A program made the position numbers and the translations under genes. From Bradyrhizobium sp. in8p8 (GTDB lineage: Bacteria; Pseudomonadota; Alphaproteobacteria; Rhizobiales; Xanthobacteraceae), in the NCBI RefSeq assembly GCF_000426845.1, contig NZ_AUGD01000002.1:496001-560000 (forward strand): a DNA stretch of 64,000 nt, given 5' to 3'. Below, piece by piece: positions 54,222 to 63,899 of the stretch. Under the pieces are notes generated by a model. It was not told the origin of the DNA. It did no database searches and saw nothing but the letters and a program-made list of their open reading frames with translations. Position 1 is the first letter of the stretch. Each line of letters starts with the position of its first letter.

Positions 54222-55315
54222 GCATGCTCACCAATACGCTCGGGCGCTATTTCGCCGGCCGCTTCGTGGTCGCGGCGCTCGGCGTGTTCGGCGGCATTTT
54301 CCTGCTGCTGGTGCTGGTCGACTACATCGAGATGGTGCGCAAGACCTCGGGCCTGGCATCCGCCTCGGCGATCATGGTGGCCGAGACCTCGCTGTTCCGG
54401 GTGCCGCAGCTCCTGGAGAAGCTGACGCCGTTCTGCATGCTGATCGGCGCCATGACGTGCTACCTCGCCCTCTCCCGCCGGCTCGAGCTCGTGGTGGCGC
54501 GCGCCGCCGGCATTTCCGCCTGGCAGTTCATCGCACCGGCGCTCGGCAGCGCGCTGCTGATCGGGGTGATCGCCACCGTCGCCTACAATCCGATGTCGGC
54601 GAACCTGCGCGAGCTGTCCAAGCGCATGGAGGCCGAGCTGTTCGGCTCGGCGCCCGGCGGCGGCATCCAGGACGCCTCCGGCTTCTGGCTCAATCAGGTG
54701 ACCAGCGACGGCCAGACCATCATCAATGCGGCGCGCAGTGAGCAGCAGGGCATCCGACTCACGGGGCTCACGCTGTTCCGGTTTGACCCGGACCAGCACT
54801 TCAAGGAGCGGGTCGAGGCACGCGAGGCGACGCTCGAGGCCGGCCGCTGGGTGTTCAAGGGTGTCCGCCGCTTCTCGCTGGACGCACCGCCCATCGACCA
54901 GGCCAGCCTGGAGATTCCGACCACGTTGACCGAGGCACAGGTCCGCAACAGCTTTTCCACCCCCGAGACTGTGTCCTTTTGGCAACTACCGAGCTACATC
55001 CGCTCCTCCGAAAGCTCAGGCTTCGCGACAGCCGGATACCGACTCCAGTATCAGAAGCTGCTGGCGCAGCCGTTTTTGCTGGCGGCCATGGTGATGCTGG
55101 CGGCTTCCGTATCGCTGCGCTTCTTCCGGATGGGCGGCGTGCAGAAGATGGTTTTGAGTGGCGTGGGCGCAGGCTTTCTGCTCTACGTTCTGTCGAAAGT
55201 AACTGAGGATTTGAGCAAGGCTGAGTTGATGCATCCGATCGCTGCGGCGTGGCTGCCCGTTGTGGTGGGCGGCCTCACCGGCTTTTTGGCCTTGCTCTAT
55301 CTGGAGGACGGATAG
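54218..55315 (+). CDS. lptG: LPS export permease LptG
   Basis: A 365-residue partner of LptF. It starts MSMLTNTLGRYFAGRFVVAA; the last helices are LLAQPFLLAAMVMLAASVSLRF and VVVGGLTGFLALLYLE. Start overlaps lptF by 4 bp; the stop shares one base with the lptD GTG (TAGTG). These couplings suggest fixed stoichiometry. Confidence 0.93.
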   Translation: MSMLTNTLGRYFAGRFVVAALGVFGGIFLLLVLVDYIEMVRKTSGLASASAIMVAETSLFRVPQLLEKLTPFCMLIGAMTCYLALSRRLELVVARAAGISAWQFIAPALGSALLIGVIATVAYNPMSANLRELSKRMEAELFGSAPGGGIQDASGFWLNQVTSDGQTIINAARSEQQGIRLTGLTLFRFDPDQHFKERVEAREATLEAGRWVFKGVRRFSLDAPPIDQASLEIPTTLTEAQVRNSFSTPETVSFWQLPSYIRSSESSGFATAGYRLQYQKLLAQPFLLAAMVMLAASVSLRFFRMGGVQKMVLSGVGAGFLLYVLSKVTEDLSKAELMHPIAAAWLPVVVGGLTGFLALLYLEDG

Positions 55316-57801
55316 TGACTGCCGTCCGCCGAGGGCTCGTGTCTCGTTTGACGCGGCGCACATCAGTGCGCGCGAACGGGTGCGGTTTGTCCGTCCGCAG
55401 ACTCCTGATTGCTGCCGTCGCTGCGGCCTCGCTCGGCGGGCTGATCGACGTTGCAGCCGTGACGCCGTCCCACGCCCAGTACACGTATAACCCGCTGCCG
55501 CCGCGTCCGAAGCCGCCGAGGGCCCCCAACGACAACCAGATGCTGGTTCAGGCGACCGAGGTCAATTACGACTACAACAACTCGCGCGTCTCCGCGGTCG
55601 GTAACGTCCAGCTGTTCTACAACGGCACGAGCGTCGAGGCCGACCGGGTCATTTACGACCAGAAGACCAAGCGGCTGCACGCCGAAGGTAACATCCGCAT
55701 GACGGATGCCGACGGCAAGATCACCTATGCCGAGATCCTGGATCTCTCCGACGATTACCGCGACGGTTTCGTGGATTCGTTGCGCGTGGACACCGCCGAC
55801 CAGACCCGCATGGCCGCGAGCCGCGCCGACCGCTCCAGCGGCAACTACACCGTGTTCGAGAACGGCGTCTACACGGCTTGCGCGCCGTGTAAGGACGACC
55901 CGAAGAAGCCACCGCTGTGGCAGGTCAAGGGTGCGCGCATCATCCACGACCAGCAGGAGAAGATGCTGTATTTCGAGACGGCACAGATCGAATTCTTCGG
56001 CGTGCCGCTCGCCTACATGCCTTATTTCTCGACGCCCGACCCTACCGTGAAGCGTAAGTCCGGCTTCCTGATGCCGGGTTATATTTCCGGCACCGACAAC
56101 ACGGGCTATGGCGTCGAGGTTCCCTATTATTGGGCGATTGCGCCCGACATGGACGCAACCATCACCCCCCGCTTCTTGTCTCGGCAAGGCGTGCTGATGC
56201 AGGGCGAATTCCGCCAGCGCCTGATCGACGGCGCGTACCAGATCCGCGCTTACGGCATCAACCAGCTCGATCCCGGAGCATTCGCCGGGCAGCCCGGCGA
56301 CCGCGATTTCCGCGGCGCCATCGACACCAAGGGTCAGTTCGCGCTGAACGACAAATGGGTCTGGGGCTGGGACGGCGTCCTGATGTCCGACTATTATTTC
56401 TTCTCGGACTACCGGCTCTACCAGTACCGCGATCCGCTCGGCTCGTTCCTGTTGCTGCCGACGGAAGCGCTGTCGCAGCTCTATCTGACCGGCGTCGGCA
56501 ACCGCAGCTTCTTCGATGCGCGCACGATGTACTGGCTGAGCTATTCGGGCAACCAGAGCCAGGTGCCGATCGTCTATCCGGTGATCGACTACTCCAACGT
56601 GCTCAATTATCCGGTCTTCGGCGGCGAGTTCAGCTACAAGACCAATTTCGTGAACCTGTCGCGTGACGAGGCGGTGTTCGATCCGATCACGACGGTCGCC
56701 AACACCAACAGCCTCTGCACCACGGCGTCGGCCGATCCGCTGGCCCGGATGCCCTCGCAATGCCTGCTGCGCGGCTTCCCGGGCACCTACACCCGCCTCA
56801 CGGCGGAAGCGCAGTGGCGCAGATCCTTCACCGATCCGTTCGGCCAGATCTGGACGCCGTTCGCCAGCCTGCGCGCCGATGCGATCAACTCCTCGGTCTC
56901 CAACCAGCCCGGCGTATCGAACTACCTGCCCGTCGGCGACACCCAGGCGTTCCGCCTGATGCCGACCGTGGGCCTGGAGTACCGCTATCCCTTCATCAAC
57001 ATTCAGCCCTGGGGCTCGACCACCGTCGAGCCGATCGCGCAGGTCATCATCCGGCCGAACGAGACCTATGCCGGCAGGCTGCCGAACGAGGATGCCCAGA
57101 GCCTGGTGTTCGACGCCTCGAACCTGTTCAGCGTCGACAAGTTCTCCGGCTACGACCGTGTCGAGGGCGGCGGGCGCGCCAATGTCGGCGTGCAGTCCAC
57201 CACGCAGTTCGATAGGGGCGGTGCCGTCAAGGTGCTGTTCGGCCAGTCCTATCACCTGTTCGGCCTGAACTCCTTCGCGGTCCAGGACACCATCAACACC
57301 GGCCTCAATTCCGGCCTTGACAAGCCGCGGTCCGATTACGTCGCGAGCGCAAGCTACTCGCCCAACAGCACCTACACATTCAGCATCCGCTCCCGCATGG
57401 ACGAGCAGACCTGGAACGTGCAGCGCTTCGAGGCGGAGGGCCGCGCCAACTTCAATCGCTGGTCGGTCAGCATGCTCTACGGCAATTACGCGCCGCAGCC
57501 GGAGCTCGGCTATCTGACGCGCCGCGAGGGCATCCTGACCACGGGCTCGCTGAAGGTCGCTGCCAACTGGGTGGTGTCGGGCTCGGCGCGCTGGGACCTC
57601 GAGGCCAACAAGATCAACCAGTATGTGCTCGGTGCCGGCTATGTCGACGATTGCTTCGTGCTGGCGGCGAACTATGTAACTTCGTATAGGTATTCCGCGG
57701 GTACCGCACCGCCCACGCTGAGCCACGCGTTCATGTTCCAAATCGGTCTGCGCACGCTGGCGAACTCGTCGACGACCAGCAGTTCCGCCGGCCTCCAGTG
57801 A
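55315..57801 (+). CDS. lptD: LPS-assembly outer-membrane protein LptD
   Basis: An 828-residue protein. A basic N-terminus and signal segment (LLIAAVAAASLGGLIDVAAVTPSHAQ) lead to an OstA/jellyroll domain (about residues 75-180: VQATEVNYDYNNSRVSAVGN, RVIYDQKTKRLHAEGNIRMTD) and a large C-terminal barrel. GTG 55315 is the natural start. With LptE it inserts LPS into the outer leaflet. Cysteines near residue 190 (CAPCKDD) may pair with a later CTT/QCLL pair, as LptD needs disulfides. Confidence 0.94.
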   Translation: MTAVRRGLVSRLTRRTSVRANGCGLSVRRLLIAAVAAASLGGLIDVAAVTPSHAQYTYNPLPPRPKPPRAPNDNQMLVQATEVNYDYNNSRVSAVGNVQLFYNGTSVEADRVIYDQKTKRLHAEGNIRMTDADGKITYAEILDLSDDYRDGFVDSLRVDTADQTRMAASRADRSSGNYTVFENGVYTACAPCKDDPKKPPLWQVKGARIIHDQQEKMLYFETAQIEFFGVPLAYMPYFSTPDPTVKRKSGFLMPGYISGTDNTGYGVEVPYYWAIAPDMDATITPRFLSRQGVLMQGEFRQRLIDGAYQIRAYGINQLDPGAFAGQPGDRDFRGAIDTKGQFALNDKWVWGWDGVLMSDYYFFSDYRLYQYRDPLGSFLLLPTEALSQLYLTGVGNRSFFDARTMYWLSYSGNQSQVPIVYPVIDYSNVLNYPVFGGEFSYKTNFVNLSRDEAVFDPITTVANTNSLCTTASADPLARMPSQCLLRGFPGTYTRLTAEAQWRRSFTDPFGQIWTPFASLRADAINSSVSNQPGVSNYLPVGDTQAFRLMPTVGLEYRYPFINIQPWGSTTVEPIAQVIIRPNETYAGRLPNEDAQSLVFDASNLFSVDKFSGYDRVEGGGRANVGVQSTTQFDRGGAVKVLFGQSYHLFGLNSFAVQDTINTGLNSGLDKPRSDYVASASYSPNSTYTFSIRSRMDEQTWNVQRFEAEGRANFNRWSVSMLYGNYAPQPELGYLTRREGILTTGSLKVAANWVVSGSARWDLEANKINQYVLGAGYVDDCFVLAANYVTSYRYSAGTAPPTLSHAFMFQIGLRTLANSSTTSSSAGLQ

Positions 57802-57860
57802 ACGGTTCGAGGTGCCGGCCGCGTTTGCCCCGTCAACGCGACTGACATGCGAGCGACATC

Positions 57861-58796
57861 ATGATGATCCCATTGCCTGTCTTCCGCCTCCTTCTCGCTA
57901 TCTGTGCCGGACTGATGCTGACCGGCCTGCCCTCGCCATTGCGCGCGCAGAACATCGTCGTCATGGTCAATGGCGATCCGATCACCGATTTCGACATCGA
58001 GCAGCGCACCAAGCTCACCCAGCTGACGACGCAGAAGACCCCGAGCCGGCAGGAGGTCATCAATTCGCTGATCGACGACAAGGTGAAGCTCAAGGAAGGC
58101 AGAAAGTACGGTGTCGATCCCGGCGTTTCCGACATCAACCAGTCCTACGAGGGCATGGCGCAGCGCATGCGCATCACGCCGGAACAGCTCACCAAGTCGC
58201 TCGAATCCAAGGGCGTCCGCCCGGAGACGCTGAAGGGCCGCATGAAGGCCGAGATGGTCTGGACCAGCCTGGTGCGCGGCCGCTACAAGGAGCGCCTCCA
58301 GGTCGGCGAGCGCGACGTCGCGCAAGCCGTGCAGGCCCAGACCGGCGAGAAACTCCAGATCGAGGGCACCGAGTACAAGATGCAGCCGATCGTCCTGATC
58401 GTGCCGCGCGGCTCGTCGGCGACGTTCCTGGAAACGCGGAAGAAGGAAGCCGAGGCCTATCGCGCCCGGATCGGAAGCTGCGAGGAAGCCAACTCGCTGT
58501 TTCGCTCGACCCCGAACGCCACCATCCGCGACACCGTCACCAAGACCACGGCTGAACTGCCCGAGCCGCTGCGCAAGGTACTCGACGATACGCCGATCGG
58601 CCACCTGACCGCGCCCGAGATGACCAAGAACGGCATCGAGATGGTGGTGCTGTGCTCGCGCAAGCCGACCATGATCGACACGCCGAAAAAGCGCGAGGTT
58701 CGCGAGAAGATGTATCAGGAGAAGTACGAGAAGACCCAGAAGGCCTATCTCGAAGAGCTCCGCAAGGCGGCGATGATCGAATATCGCAACCGCTGA
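57861..58796 (+). CDS. surA: SurA-type periplasmic peptidyl-prolyl isomerase/chaperone
   Basis: A 311-residue exported chaperone for outer-membrane proteins. After a signal peptide (LLLAICAGLMLTGLPSPLRAQ), the SurA N-domain reads NIVVMVNGDPITDFDIEQRTKLTQL; one rotamase-like region follows. It is shorter than E. coli SurA (428 aa), with one PPIase module at most. It lies between lptD and pdxA, as in many proteobacteria. The start is ATG 57861 or 57864. Confidence 0.85.
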   Translation: MMIPLPVFRLLLAICAGLMLTGLPSPLRAQNIVVMVNGDPITDFDIEQRTKLTQLTTQKTPSRQEVINSLIDDKVKLKEGRKYGVDPGVSDINQSYEGMAQRMRITPEQLTKSLESKGVRPETLKGRMKAEMVWTSLVRGRYKERLQVGERDVAQAVQAQTGEKLQIEGTEYKMQPIVLIVPRGSSATFLETRKKEAEAYRARIGSCEEANSLFRSTPNATIRDTVTKTTAELPEPLRKVLDDTPIGHLTAPEMTKNGIEMVVLCSRKPTMIDTPKKREVREKMYQEKYEKTQKAYLEELRKAAMIEYRNR

Positions 58797-59821
58797 TGGC
58801 CGAGCCTTCTTCAGAGCGCCCGGCAAAGCCCCTTGCCCTGACCCTGGGAGAGCCCGCCGGGATCGGCCCCGACATCACGATCGCGGCCTGGCTCAAGCGC
58901 CGCGAACTGAACCTGCCGGCCTTCTACCTGCTCGGCGACGAGGACCTGATCGCGCGGCGTGCCAAGGTGCTCGGCGCCAACATCAGGATCGCCGGGGTGA
59001 GCCCCAGCGATGCCGCTTCCGCTTTCACTGACGCCCTTCCCGTGGTCGCGACCGGCGAGCGCGCGAGCGCCGAGCCCGGCAAGCCCGACACTTCCAGTGC
59101 GCCGGCCGCGCTCGCCTCGATCCGGCAGGCGGTCACCGACGTTCGCGCGGGTCGCGCCGGCGCCATCGTCACCAACCCCATCGCAAAGAGCGTGCTTTAC
59201 CGCGCCGGCTTCCGTCATCCCGGGCACACCGAGTTCCTCGCCGAGCTCGCGGCGGAGAACGGCCGCGTGCCGCAGCCGGTGATGATGCTGTGGTCGCCAC
59301 AGCTCGCCGTGGTGCCCGTCACCATCCACGTCTCGATCCGCGATGCGCTGGGAGAACTCACTAGCGAGCTGATCGTCTCGACCGTTCGCATCGTCGCCAC
59401 CGCACTGAAAGCCCGCTTCGGCATCGCAAAGCCGCGCATCGCGGTCTCGGGCCTCAATCCGCACGCCGGTGAGGACGGCTCGCTCGGCCACGAGGAGCAG
59501 ACCGTGATCGCCCCGGCGCTGAAGGTGCTGCGCAACGACGGCATCGAGGTCAGGGGCCCGCTGCCGGCCGACACCATGTTCCACGCGGCCGCGCGACAGA
59601 CCTACGACTGCGCGGTCTGCATGTATCACGACCAGGCACTGATCCCGGTCAAGACGGTCGCCTTCGACGACGCCGTCAACGTCACGCTCGGCCTGCCCTT
59701 CGTCCGCACCTCGCCCGATCACGGCACCGCCTTCGACATCGCGGGGACGGCCAAGGCCAATCCCGCCAGCCTGATCGCGGCGCTCAAGCTTGCGAGCCGC
59801 ATGGCCGCTTCCCAAGGCTGA
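58796..59821 (+). CDS. pdxA: 4-hydroxythreonine-4-phosphate dehydrogenase
   Basis: A 341-residue enzyme of PLP synthesis that oxidises 4-phosphohydroxy-L-threonine. It begins with [14 protein letters not shown]; metal ligands are in [23 protein letters not shown] and [15 protein letters not shown]. The ATG overlaps the surA stop (TGATG) and the stop overlaps the rsmA start (TGATG). Confidence 0.95.
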   Translation: MAEPSSERPAKPLALTLGEPAGIGPDITIAAWLKRRELNLPAFYLLGDEDLIARRAKVLGANIRIAGVSPSDAASAFTDALPVVATGERASAEPGKPDTSSAPAALASIRQAVTDVRAGRAGAIVTNPIAKSVLYRAGFRHPGHTEFLAELAAENGRVPQPVMMLWSPQLAVVPVTIHVSIRDALGELTSELIVSTVRIVATALKARFGIAKPRIAVSGLNPHAGEDGSLGHEEQTVIAPALKVLRNDGIEVRGPLPADTMFHAAARQTYDCAVCMYHDQALIPVKTVAFDDAVNVTLGLPFVRTSPDHGTAFDIAGTAKANPASLIAALKLASRMAASQG

Positions 59822-60675
59822 TGAGCGCGATCGACGACCTCCCGCCGCTCCGCGAGGTCATTCGCCAGCATGCCCTCTCGGCCCGGAAATCGCTCGGCCA
59901 GAACTTCCTGCTCGACCTCAACCTGACCGCACGCATCGCGCGCGCCGCCGCACCGCTGGACGAAGCGACCATCGTCGAGATCGGCCCCGGCCCGGGCGGG
60001 CTGACGCGCGCCTTGCTCGCGCTTGGTGCCCGCCGCGTCATTGCCATTGAGCACGACGAGCGCGCAATTCCGGCGTTGCAGGATATTTCCACACGCTACC
60101 CCGGTAGGCTCGAGATCGTGCATGGCGATGCCATGACCTTCGATCCGCGCCCGCTGCTCTCGGGCGAACGTACGAAGATCGTCGCCAATCTGCCTTACAA
60201 CATCGCAACCCAGCTTCTCATCAACTGGCTCACCGTCGAGCCGTGGCCGCCTTGGTACGAGATGATGGTCCTGATGTTCCAGCGCGAGGTCGGCGAGCGC
60301 ATCGTGGCGCGCGAGGACGAAGAGGCCTATGGCCGGCTCGGCGTGCTCGCCAACTGGCGCTGCGAGACCAAGATCCTGTTCGACATTTCACCGTCCGCCT
60401 TCGTGCCGCCGCCGAAGGTCACCTCTTCCGTCGTGCGTCTCGTGCCGCGCCCAGAACCCCTGCCGTGCGATCGCAGGCTGCTGGAGCAGGTCGCAGCCGC
60501 GGCGTTCGGCCAGCGCCGCAAGATGCTGCGGCAGAGCCTGAAGCCGCTGGGCGTCGATCCCGCGCGGCTCGCGCAAGCTGCGGGCGTCGATGCGACGCGG
60601 CGCGCCGAGACAATTCCGATCGCCGGCTTTGTTGCCATGGCGCGTGAATTGGCGGATATACGCAGCGAAACGTGA
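59821..60675 (+). CDS. rsmA: 16S rRNA dimethyladenosine transferase
   Basis: A 284-residue SAM methyltransferase that dimethylates A1518/A1519 of 16S rRNA (KsgA). SAM loop is [15 protein letters not shown], the acidic loop [12 protein letters not shown], and the catalytic motif [11 protein letters not shown]. It ends the LPS-assembly operon. Overlap with pdxA is conserved. Confidence 0.96.
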   Translation: MSAIDDLPPLREVIRQHALSARKSLGQNFLLDLNLTARIARAAAPLDEATIVEIGPGPGGLTRALLALGARRVIAIEHDERAIPALQDISTRYPGRLEIVHGDAMTFDPRPLLSGERTKIVANLPYNIATQLLINWLTVEPWPPWYEMMVLMFQREVGERIVAREDEEAYGRLGVLANWRCETKILFDISPSAFVPPPKVTSSVVRLVPRPEPLPCDRRLLEQVAAAAFGQRRKMLRQSLKPLGVDPARLAQAAGVDATRRAETIPIAGFVAMARELADIRSET

Positions 60676-60700
60676 CAATCAGAATTTCGGAGGAAGAAAT

Positions 60701-61759
60701 ATGGCGCTGATGCGCAGGCAATCCCTGGTCAAGTTCGATGCGCCCTTGTGCGAGACCATCGTCGACACGCCCAAGCCGCAAGGCCGCGAGGTGCTGGTTC
60801 GCATCGAACGCTGCGGCCTTTGCCATTCCGACCTGCACATCCAGGACGGCTATGCCGATCTCGGCGGCGGCAAGAAGCTCGACACCACGCGCGGCATGAC
60901 GCTGCCCTTCACGCTCGGCCACGAGATCGCCGGCATCGTCGATGAAGTCGGCCCCGACGTGCCGGCAAGCCTCGTCGGCGCCAAGAAGGCCGTCTTCCCG
61001 TGGATCGGCTGCGGCCAGTGCCGCGACTGCGCCAACGGCGACGAGAACCTTTGTGTGAAGCAGCGCTTCCTCGGCGTCTCCATTGACGGCGGCTTCGCCA
61101 CCCACGTGCTGGTACCCGACGCGAAGTATCTGCTCGACTACGATCCCCTCCCCGTCAACCAGGCCGCGACACTGATGTGCTCCGGCGTCACCGCCTACGG
61201 CGCACTCAAGCGCCTGGTCGATCGCCCGCGCCAACGCAATCTCTTGCTGATCGGCCTCGGCGGCGTCGGCATGATGGGCCTGTCGTTCGCGCAGGCCATG
61301 TTCAAGCAGCCGATCACCGTCGCGGATCTCAGCCCGGCCGCGCGCGACACCGCGCTGAAGAACGGCGCCGCCGTCGCGTACGACCCAGCCGAGCCCGACG
61401 TGATCAAGCGCATCCTCAAGGAGACCGAGGGCGGCTTCGACGAGATCGTGGATTTCGCGGGCAACGAGAAGTCGATGGCCTTCGCGGTCGCAGTCGCCGC
61501 GCGCGGCGGCAAGATCGTGGTCTCCGGCCTGATGGGCGGCCAGTTTACCCTGCCCATGGTGCAATGGGTCTATAAGCGCATGACCATCGAAGGTTTCATG
61601 GTCGGCACGTTGGCCGAGGCGCACGAGCTGATGGCGCTGGCACGCGCCGGCAAGATCAAGCCGACGCCGATGCGCGAGGAGCCGATGGGCGATGTCCAGA
61701 AATGGATCGACGAATTGCGCGCCGGCAAGGTCGTCGGCCGCATCGTGCTGAAGAACTGA
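60701..61759 (+). CDS. Zinc-dependent alcohol dehydrogenase
   Basis: A 352-residue MDR enzyme. Catalytic zinc ligands: CGLCHSD and GHE; structural zinc ligands: CGQCRDCANGDENLC; Rossmann loop: LLIGLGGVGMMGL. NAD(P)-dependent oxidation of an alcohol or reduction of an aldehyde; the substrate is unknown. It has a strong CGGAGG ribosome site 8 bases before ATG 60701. It is 25 bp after rsmA and probably has its own or readthrough expression. Confidence 0.9.
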   Translation: MALMRRQSLVKFDAPLCETIVDTPKPQGREVLVRIERCGLCHSDLHIQDGYADLGGGKKLDTTRGMTLPFTLGHEIAGIVDEVGPDVPASLVGAKKAVFPWIGCGQCRDCANGDENLCVKQRFLGVSIDGGFATHVLVPDAKYLLDYDPLPVNQAATLMCSGVTAYGALKRLVDRPRQRNLLLIGLGGVGMMGLSFAQAMFKQPITVADLSPAARDTALKNGAAVAYDPAEPDVIKRILKETEGGFDEIVDFAGNEKSMAFAVAVAARGGKIVVSGLMGGQFTLPMVQWVYKRMTIEGFMVGTLAEAHELMALARAGKIKPTPMREEPMGDVQKWIDELRAGKVVGRIVLKN

Positions 61760-61835
61760 CTGACGCCAGCGGCGGGCCTGGCACAAGTCTCGCCCGCCGC
61801 ACGGAACGCCTGCGGGCCCGCCGCGTTGGCAGCGC

Positions 61836-62072
61836 ATGTCTATTCGCTGTACCGTCGAAAGCGCATTCTTTATCGCCTGGGGCTGCCTGGAGAAGAGCGG
61901 CGAGCTCGGCCCCCCCGACGCGAGCGCAAATCTTCTGCTCGATGCCATCGAAGCGCAGCTCCGGACCGGCGAGCGCCGAGACTTGATGCTCGCCAACAAG
62001 GCCATCGATGCCTATCGCGCGCACGCGGCACAAGACCGATCCTTGCGGGACTGCGAAGCGCACTTCGGATAA
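61836..62072 (+). CDS. Small protein (78 aa), unknown
   Basis: Reads MSIRCTVESAFFIAWGCLEK, then SGELGPPDASANLLLDAIEAQLRTG and MLANKAIDAYRAHAA. Helical, mixed charge, no signal peptide. The steady helix pattern suggests a real conserved small protein, though there is no clear ribosome site. Unknown function; the next gene is a Crp/Fnr regulator 205 bp on. Confidence 0.6.
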   Translation: MSIRCTVESAFFIAWGCLEKSGELGPPDASANLLLDAIEAQLRTGERRDLMLANKAIDAYRAHAAQDRSLRDCEAHFG

Positions 62073-62277
62073 TGTTCGTTGCCGCCCGTCGGGCCCTCCG
62101 GCCCTAGCGGCGTTCGGCTGTAGCCGTGATGTCAGCGATCGCCCAAGATCCCGGAAGCCGAAAGCGAAAGTTTTGTAACGGCTGAACATCCGTTGTGTGC
62201 ACTTTGGAACCGTCGGTTCCGCCGCGGAAACGTAGGTTGCACGCTGGCGCCGATTCCCGGCCCCAAGAGAACCCAAC

Positions 62278-62994
62278 GTGACCGGTCGGCCCCAGAACGA
62301 TCTGCTCCGGCAGCTCAACCATCAGGATTTCGAGCTGCTCGCGCCTCACCTCCAGCCGGTCGAAGTCGAAACGAGCCATATCCTGCACCACGCCGGAGAC
62401 GGCATGGCTGCAGTTCATTTTCCCTGCGGTCCCACGCTCGTGTCGTTCGCCGTGCCAGTCGAGGACGATCGCGAGGTCGAGAGCCTGCTGGTCGGGCGCG
62501 AGGGAGCGGTGGGCATTGCCTCCGGCCGCACCCCTTCGCTCGCCTATTCGCGCATCGTCGTGAAGCTCGGCGGCACGCTCTTCCGTCTGCCGCTCCGCGC
62601 ATTCGAGCAGGCGCAGCAGAGGTCGGCGACACTCCAGGAGTCCTTCTCGCGCTATGCCGACTGCCAGTTCGCGCAGTTGCTGCAGACCGCAGCCTGCAAC
62701 GCGGCACACTCGATCGAGCAGCGCGCTGCCAAGTGGATCATCTCGGCCCAGGAACGTGTCGGTGGCGCCGAAATTCCCCTCACCCATGAGCAGCTCGCAG
62801 GCATGCTCGGCGTCTCCCGCAGCTATGCCAGCCGCGTCATCCAGATGTTCAAGGCAAGGCGCATCCTCGCGACCCGCCGCGGCGCCATCCTGATCCTCGA
62901 CGCGGCAGCGCTCGAAGCAAGAGCCTGCTCCTGCAACGACTGGGTGAAGAAGCATTTCGACGAAGTGCTGGGCGCGGCAATTGCCGGCGGTTAG
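62278..62994 (+). CDS. Crp/Fnr-family regulator
   Basis: A 238-residue regulator: cyclic-nucleotide-binding-like barrel in residues 10-120 (LNHQDFELLAPHLQPVEVETSHILHHAGD) and a winged helix near 165-215 (LTHEQLAGMLGVSRSYASRVIQMFKARRIL). The barrel lacks the FNR iron-sulfur cysteine cluster and lacks a clear cAMP pocket, so the signal is unknown. The GTG start is at 62278. Tail-to-tail with the second Crp/Fnr gene, 13 bp apart. Confidence 0.87.
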   Translation: MTGRPQNDLLRQLNHQDFELLAPHLQPVEVETSHILHHAGDGMAAVHFPCGPTLVSFAVPVEDDREVESLLVGREGAVGIASGRTPSLAYSRIVVKLGGTLFRLPLRAFEQAQQRSATLQESFSRYADCQFAQLLQTAACNAAHSIEQRAAKWIISAQERVGGAEIPLTHEQLAGMLGVSRSYASRVIQMFKARRILATRRGAILILDAAALEARACSCNDWVKKHFDEVLGAAIAGG

Positions 62995-63007
62995 CAATCC
63001 TCCAACG

Positions 63008-63745
63008 TCACGCCCGCGGCGACGACTGCCGCTTAAGGTGCAGATAGGCCGGACTGAAATCGCCGAGCCGCTGCAGCTCGCGCCATTTCAGCACGACGAG
63101 CTCGCCCTCGCGCAGGTCCATGGCTCCGCTCCGCCGAAGGTCGGCGAGTGTCCGGTTCACCGTCGCGATCGCCATGCCCAGCGTCTCGCCGAGTTGGCCC
63201 AGGCTGATCGGCACGGGGCAGCGATTGCCGCGGACCAGTTGCGCCGCGCGGGCGCGGTAGAACAGCTCGCAGAAGAGGTGCGCCATCCGCGTCTGCATGG
63301 ACCGGGCGCTGTTGTTGGTGATGGCCTCCCGAAAGATCGCTGCGTCGAGCAGCGTCTCACGCCAGACGGCCAGCCCAAAGTTCGGCCGCCGCCGGAACGC
63401 GACGAACAATTCGCGATGCGGGATGAACGCGACCGTGGCCGGGCCGAGCGCACTGAGCCCGTGATCCATCTGGTCGATGAACAGGCCCTGCGCATCCGGC
63501 AGGTCGCCGGTGAGGTGAAACGCCAGGTATTGCCGCCGCCCGCTGCCGAGCAGGTGGTAGCGCGCGACCATGCCAGAGACCACCAGCGCCGAATGCTCGG
63601 GTTCGTCGCCCTGGCGGATGAAATCCTCATTGGGGTCGAAATCGCGCAGCGTGAAGGTGAGCGCGCGGATCTCCGCGATATCCTCCTGTGCGAGTTCGGT
63701 GTGCTCGCCGAGGTTCCGGATCAGCACGTCTTGGGCTCTTTCCAT
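63008..63745 (-). CDS. Crp/Fnr-family regulator
   Basis: A 245-residue regulator. The sensor barrel includes DFDPNEDFIRQGDEPEHSALVVSG and AFHLTGDLPDAQGLF; the winged helix ISLGQLGETLGMAIATVNRTLADLRRSGAM follows. No FNR-type cysteine cluster. ATG 63745 preferred over a TTG at 63775. An inverted repeat TATCA-AA-TGATA (63770-63781) lies 25 bp upstream and could be an autoregulatory site. Confidence 0.87.
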   Translation of the reverse strand: MERAQDVLIRNLGEHTELAQEDIAEIRALTFTLRDFDPNEDFIRQGDEPEHSALVVSGMVARYHLLGSGRRQYLAFHLTGDLPDAQGLFIDQMDHGLSALGPATVAFIPHRELFVAFRRRPNFGLAVWRETLLDAAIFREAITNNSARSMQTRMAHLFCELFYRARAAQLVRGNRCPVPISLGQLGETLGMAIATVNRTLADLRRSGAMDLREGELVVLKWRELQRLGDFSPAYLHLKRQSSPRA

Positions 63746-63899
63746 GGGGCCGCCAAAATGGCGCCGGTCTATCAAATGATACGTCCGGCTCGGGTTCAGC
63801 GGACTAGAACGCGGATCGGAAGCACAGGTTGCTAGCCGACCAGCGCCCCATCAGTCGCATCCCGTTCCGTTGCCCTCGACGCGAGCCGAGCCGCCCTTC

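Noticed and set aside
55363..57741. A 792-codon open frame on the minus strand
   Set aside because: Antisense to lptD, low-complexity translated product, no homology-like motifs.
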